This document shows positions 38,225-41,239 of a stretch of 41,239 bases of DNA, one piece after another. Origin of the DNA: Sulfurospirillum sp. (GTDB lineage: Bacteria; Campylobacterota; Campylobacteria; Campylobacterales; QNZT01); NCBI GenBank assembly GCA_024762235.1, contig JANTHT010000004.1, forward strand, positions 1 to 41,239, written 5' to 3'. How positions within the stretch are numbered: position 1 is the first letter of the stretch; every line of letters starts with the position of its first letter. A program made the position numbers and the translations under genes. The notes beneath the pieces were generated by a model, which searched no databases, had not been told where the DNA came from, and saw nothing but the letters and a program-made list of their open reading frames with translations.

Positions 38225-40186
38225 CTATTTCCTGACACTCCCCAATTCACACTCCTCTGTAGTACAAAAACGTGAATCGATCCCGTCCGATCCGCCGAAC
38301 CCGGACCAGTCGATCTCGCCCAGCGCCGCAAGCCGCTCTTCATACTCTTCTTTGCTGATTCCCTCATAGGGCATCTGTTCGTAAGCGCCCTCTTCGGTAT
38401 GGGGCAACATGGAGACGCTTTTGATCACCGGTGCGAACTGCGCCAGCATGTGTGCGATCTGATCCCCCTCTTTTTCTTTGTCGAAGTAGACGGTACAGCT
38501 GACCATGTTATCGCTCCATTCGCGCTGCAGCATCGCCAGAAAAGCGAACTGTTCCCAGGCGGAGACTTCCGTAGCCTTGCGTGTCTTGCCCTGATCGATC
38601 GGAAATTCGAATACCAGGGTATGTTCGCTGTAGAGATCCTTTTCATGCGGTATGCCCGCATCGATCAGAACTTTTGTGATCGGTGAGTCTTCTCCGACAC
38701 GGATACGCCGTATCGCGTATTTGAATGTCGGAAAATGCATGCCACTCGAAACGCCCGCCAGCTGACTGATCGTACCGGAAGGCTTGACCGTCGTAACGCG
38801 GATGGAGACGGGAATACCCGCTTCCTGCGCCAGTTTTTCATTCTCTTCGCGTACGATCCTGTAGCCGTTTCTGAGACGTCTGGTCAACTGTGCAGCGCCA
38901 ATCTGCTCCAGGAAGTCGGCCACACCCGAGAGACTGACGCCGATGCGCCGGTTACGTGCGACGATGGCATTGGTCTCCGGCCGATGGCTGGGCAACAGTG
39001 CGACGGTGGAGGCATAAAATGTCGCATACCGCAGAGCCTGGTAGAACTCCTCTTCGCTCTTGCATTTGGTCGGAAAGACTTCGGCGAGGTTACAGAGCTC
39101 GAAACTCTCCAGAGGGATCTCCGAACAGGGATTGCTCAGCCAGGCTCTGTCCGGCATCTCTTTTCCGAAACGGCCATACTTCTGCATGTTGATCAGGTTG
39201 CAGATACCCGGCTCGCCGTTGTGCCTGATATAGCGGGCGATATGGGGAATCTTCTCAAAATCTTCCGCTTTTGAGAGAACGACGGTGTTGTTGCTCATCC
39301 AGCCAATTTCCGCACGTTCGGGATTTTTCCGATAATCCTTGAGCTCGAGAAAAGTACGGTCGTTCGGGTCCCCCAGTGCTATCTCCGCGCTCCGGCGTAC
39401 ATTGCCCGCGACGACGCAGGCTCCGATCGCATTGAATATATCCGCTACGGTTCGCGTGGTATCGTACGCGCCGTCACAGTAGTCGTCCAGGTACTTTTCA
39501 AGTCGACTGTGCAACAGTTTCAGAGGCTCCGGACCGCTGGCCTTGCCGCCGAACCCTTTGATGGGCGCTCCGTAGGGCCGGATCTGACTGTAGTCGAAAC
39601 GGTACCAGTCGCCACCCTTCGTGTACGCTTCAATCACTTTTTTGACACTCTCAACCCACCCCTCCCGTGAATCGGGGATGACAAAGGTCTGCGGTGCCGA
39701 TTTGTCCGGTTTGACGGCATCCCCCCGCCATGCGGTGTTAAATCCGACACCCACCCCGCACATGAGGGCATCCATCGTCCACTCCGCAGCATGTGAGAGA
39801 TCGGTCGTATCGACCGCACCGCAGTTGTTCAGGGCCATCGAACCTCTCTGATAGACATATTCGGTACCCATCGCCCACAGTCCCCGTCCCGGGGGCAGAA
39901 ACGCCATACGAAACATCGCATGCGCAAAATCGAGTGCATATTCCTGCCATGCCTCGTCATCAAACGCCAGACCGTTTTGTACGTAGTGGTTTTTGCGGAT
40001 ACTGAATACCCCCTCCACCACGCGTATGATCGTATCGGCCCACTCCTCCTGCGAACCGTCCGGTTTGAGTCGGCTGTAGGTGCGGTAGTAGGTCACTTCT
40101 CCAAAACCGTTGAAGCCAAATTCAGGCTTGAGGGATTTGAGAAAACTCTTCACTTCCTCTGAAAGGGTAAAACGTTCCGTTACCAT
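38225..40186 (-). CDS. Adenosylcobalamin-dependent (class II) ribonucleotide reductase, RTPR type
   Basis: This enzyme reduces ribonucleotides to deoxyribonucleotides with a cobalamin-generated thiyl radical. Landmarks: redox pair C122 (NNCGAVDT) and C365 (ELCNLAEV), thiyl C354 with N352 and E356 in SNPCSEIPLE, GNVRRSAEIALGD, and the C-terminal reductant pair C641/C646 (FCTTEECEL). Length 653 and the layout resemble Lactobacillus-type monomeric RTPR. There is no R2 subunit gene next to it, consistent with a class II enzyme. No ATP-cone is seen at the N-terminus. It would need coenzyme B12, though no cobalamin riboswitch is recognisable in the 95-base spacer upstream. ATG at 40186 is preceded by GAAGGA. 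Confidence 0.88.
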   Translation of the reverse strand: MVTERFTLSEEVKSFLKSLKPEFGFNGFGEVTYYRTYSRLKPDGSQEEWADTIIRVVEGVFSIRKNHYVQNGLAFDDEAWQEYALDFAHAMFRMAFLPPGRGLWAMGTEYVYQRGSMALNNCGAVDTTDLSHAAEWTMDALMCGVGVGFNTAWRGDAVKPDKSAPQTFVIPDSREGWVESVKKVIEAYTKGGDWYRFDYSQIRPYGAPIKGFGGKASGPEPLKLLHSRLEKYLDDYCDGAYDTTRTVADIFNAIGACVVAGNVRRSAEIALGDPNDRTFLELKDYRKNPERAEIGWMSNNTVVLSKAEDFEKIPHIARYIRHNGEPGICNLINMQKYGRFGKEMPDRAWLSNPCSEIPLESFELCNLAEVFPTKCKSEEEFYQALRYATFYASTVALLPSHRPETNAIVARNRRIGVSLSGVADFLEQIGAAQLTRRLRNGYRIVREENEKLAQEAGIPVSIRVTTVKPSGTISQLAGVSSGMHFPTFKYAIRRIRVGEDSPITKVLIDAGIPHEKDLYSEHTLVFEFPIDQGKTRKATEVSAWEQFAFLAMLQREWSDNMVSCTVYFDKEKEGDQIAHMLAQFAPVIKSVSMLPHTEEGAYEQMPYEGISKEEYEERLAALGEIDWSGFGGSDGIDSRFCTTEECELGSVRK

Positions 40187-40253
40187 CTCTTTTCCTTCTA
40201 TAGAGCTCCCCTATTTTACCACACGCCCCATCATCTCCCCGACTTTTTTATAG

Positions 40254-40259
40254 TATAAT
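40254..40259 (+). promoter_or_regulatory. -10 element before the YceI gene
   Basis: TATAAT 23 bases upstream of the ATG, in a divergent spacer with the ribonucleotide reductase gene. A T-run (40244-40249) precedes it; no -35 is visible. A minus-strand TAAAAT at 40219-40214 could serve the divergent gene. Confidence 0.5.
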
Positions 40260-40281
40260 AGTCAAATCAAAGGATCTTCTC

Positions 40282-40806
40282 ATGAAATATCTGATCACGC
40301 TTATGCTGCTCTGCGTCACACTTCCGGCGACAGAGGTCCCCCTCACCCTGCAAAATACAGAGGTCACTTTCAAAGTCAGGCATCTCTTTATCAGCACCGT
40401 CAAAGGCCGCTTTACCAGGCTGCACGGCCGATGTGACATCGAAAAGGAGCGGCTCAAAATGCTCTTTGGAAGTGTCGAAGTCGCGTCGATCACGACCGGC
40501 AGCGAAAAACGCGATACCCATCTCGTTTCGGAAGCCTTTTTCGACGCAGCAAGATACCCACGCATGAGCCTGCAGCTGAAAAGTGTCGATGGTGACAGAG
40601 CCGTCGCGGCACTCACCATCCGCCAGACCACACATGATCTGCCTCTGAAGATAGACAAACAAGCAGGCACCATCCTTCTGACCGGTAAGATCAGTAGAAA
40701 AGCGTACGGTCTGGTATGGGGTAAAGCGGTAGAGGCGACAGGTGCTGTCGTGGGAGATACGGTCAGGATAGCAATATCAATAACGCCGGGAGTCGGCGGT
40801 GATTAA
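40282..40806 (+). CDS. YceI-family periplasmic protein
   Basis: This 174-residue protein begins with a short Sec signal (MKYLITLMLLCVTLPATEV) and continues with the lipocalin-like YceI fold: TEVTFKVRHLFISTVKGRFTRLHG, GSVEVASITTGSEKRDTHLVSEAFFDAARYPRM, and ISRKAYGLVW. The GSEKRDTHL and FFDAARYP stretches are family hallmarks. YceI proteins bind isoprenoids or quinones; physiological roles are poorly defined. AAGGAT lies 7 bases upstream of the ATG. It converges on and overlaps the next gene by 4 bases. Confidence 0.88.
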   Translation: MKYLITLMLLCVTLPATEVPLTLQNTEVTFKVRHLFISTVKGRFTRLHGRCDIEKERLKMLFGSVEVASITTGSEKRDTHLVSEAFFDAARYPRMSLQLKSVDGDRAVAALTIRQTTHDLPLKIDKQAGTILLTGKISRKAYGLVWGKAVEATGAVVGDTVRIAISITPGVGGD

Positions 40807-41042
40807 GCGCGCTTCGCTCCCGAAAAGAGTCGTCTGAAAAATCGTACCAGCAGACGCACGACACCCAGCAGCAGGTAGACCGCCAGTGTCAGATAGAGCG
40901 GATGCCACAGGCCCAGAGGGCTCGATGGCAACGCTTCGAGGTGGTGGATCGGGTGATCGATCCATGCACTGAAGTGCATGGCGAGCGAGAGTACGACAAA
41001 CAACACCCCAAAGAGTATGAGTTCACGTACTACTGCGCGCAT
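40803..41042 (-). CDS. Small two-helix membrane protein next to sqr-like gene
   Basis: The 79-residue product has an N-terminal helix (LILFGVLFVVLSLAMHFSAW), a His-rich loop (IDHPIHHLEALPSSPLG) and a second helix (LYLTLAVYLLLGVVRLLVRFF) ending in a basic tail (RRLFSGAKRA). It follows the flavoprotein gene by 3 bases and is likely translated from the same message. The two paired His residues in a loop suggest ligand or metal binding, but this is speculation. No family recognised. Confidence 0.7.
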   Translation of the reverse strand: MRAVVRELILFGVLFVVLSLAMHFSAWIDHPIHHLEALPSSPLGLWHPLYLTLAVYLLLGVVRLLVRFFRRLFSGAKRA

Positions 41043-41045
41043 TGA

Positions 41046-41239
41046 CTACATCAGTCCCTTCATCATGAGGTGCCAGTACATCGGCTTGAGCATGTAGAGG
41101 TCAAACGCCCACCAGATCCATCTGGGCTCTGCAGGATCGAGGAAAGGAAACGAAGGTGCCGGTCCGTCGTAGTTGAACTCGGCCAGCATGATCTTGCCAT
41201 ACTCTGTCTTGAGAGGACATACAGTATAACCGTCGAACT
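41046..41239 (-). CDS. Sulfide:quinone reductase-like flavoprotein (C-terminal part)
   Basis: The last 63 residues and stop of a gene entering from the right edge read FDGYTVCPLKTEYGKIMLAE and continue with FPFLDPAEPRWIWWAFDLYML and an LMMKGLM end. The DGYTxxPxxTxYGKxMLAE pattern and the final aromatic membrane-facing helix are shared with the Tat flavoprotein at 15728-17107 and are typical of SQR-type flavoproteins. This paralogue has a cysteine in TVCPLK that the other lacks. The catalytic part is outside the window, so activity cannot be judged. Confidence 0.75.
   Translation of the reverse strand, partial: FDGYTVCPLKTEYGKIMLAEFNYDGPAPSFPFLDPAEPRWIWWAFDLYMLKPMYWHLMMKGLM

Noticed and set aside
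40187-40281. Cobalamin riboswitch upstream of the class II ribonucleotide reductase
   Set aside because: The 95-base spacer is too short and lacks the B12-box-like sequence.
1-41239. tRNA, rRNA, CRISPR array or complete insertion sequence
   Set aside because: No cloverleaf with conserved T-loop, no rRNA-like stretch, no regularly spaced repeat array and no transposase frame was recognised on reading both strands; a covariance-model scan would be needed to exclude small RNAs.

Overview
The window looks like chromosome of a chemolithotrophic member of the Campylobacterota (a Sulfurovum-, Sulfurimonas- or Hydrogenimonas-like sulfur/hydrogen oxidiser). This is inferred from protein family content: two sulfide:quinone reductase/flavocytochrome c-type flavoproteins, a Tat-exported one among them, a TauE/SafE permease, YceI, many small overlapping genes, and promoters with a good -10 but usually no -35. 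The genus cannot be fixed from sequence reading alone. No rRNA, tRNA, CRISPR array, complete insertion sequence or prophage was seen.

Layout. 1-1738 (minus): thioredoxin-fold-like protein, radical SAM protein and a TauE/SafE permease cut by the window edge. 2058-2843 (plus): a diiron acyl-ACP desaturase-like protein. 2973-3631: a VapC/Phd toxin-antitoxin pair with a clear promoter and repeated operator. 3782-11982 (minus): a tightly overlapping operon ppsA, class I fba, glgP, gap, gpmA and a DUF389 membrane protein. 12076-13263: an AAA_14/DUF4143 ATPase that looks inserted. 13354-15439: a STAS-like protein, two tiny membrane proteins and an MgtC/DUF4010 membrane protein. 15728-23571 (minus): CBM48 protein, nucleotidyltransferase/phosphohexomutase-like fusion, LOG-family protein, P-type H+-ATPase and a Tat-exported flavoprotein. 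24014-28623 (minus): zwf-pgl-edd-eda, the full Entner-Doudoroff branch. 28737-31063 (minus): EI24 membrane protein and beta-CASP RNase-like protein. 31235-35234 (plus): helical protein, Crp/Fnr regulator, APC permease and CLC channel. 35287-38224: HdeD, a periplasmic Hsp20 and a Na/Pi cotransporter. 38225-40186: coenzyme B12-type ribonucleotide reductase. 40282-41239: YceI, a small membrane protein and the tail of a second sulfide:quinone reductase-like gene.

How it fits together. PEP synthase, class I aldolase, GAPDH and phosphoglycerate mutase cover much of the path from pyruvate to hexose phosphate. GlgP releases glucose-1-phosphate from glycogen, and Zwf-Pgl-Edd-Eda returns glucose-6-phosphate to pyruvate and glyceraldehyde-3-phosphate with NADPH production. 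A stand-alone glycogen-binding domain and a sugar-nucleotide enzyme lie between the two operons. I infer a glycogen storage and recovery island in an autotroph. The GAPDH lacks the Asp that selects NAD, as in NADP-linked gluconeogenic GapB enzymes. Around this island are many stress and ion-homeostasis membrane proteins.

The items most worth a second look are the phosphomannomutase-like domain in which all four active-site loops are degenerate, the shared GTWAC-N6-GTWACCGG promoter element at two loci, the GapB-like GAPDH, and the cysteine-poor Tat flavoprotein.
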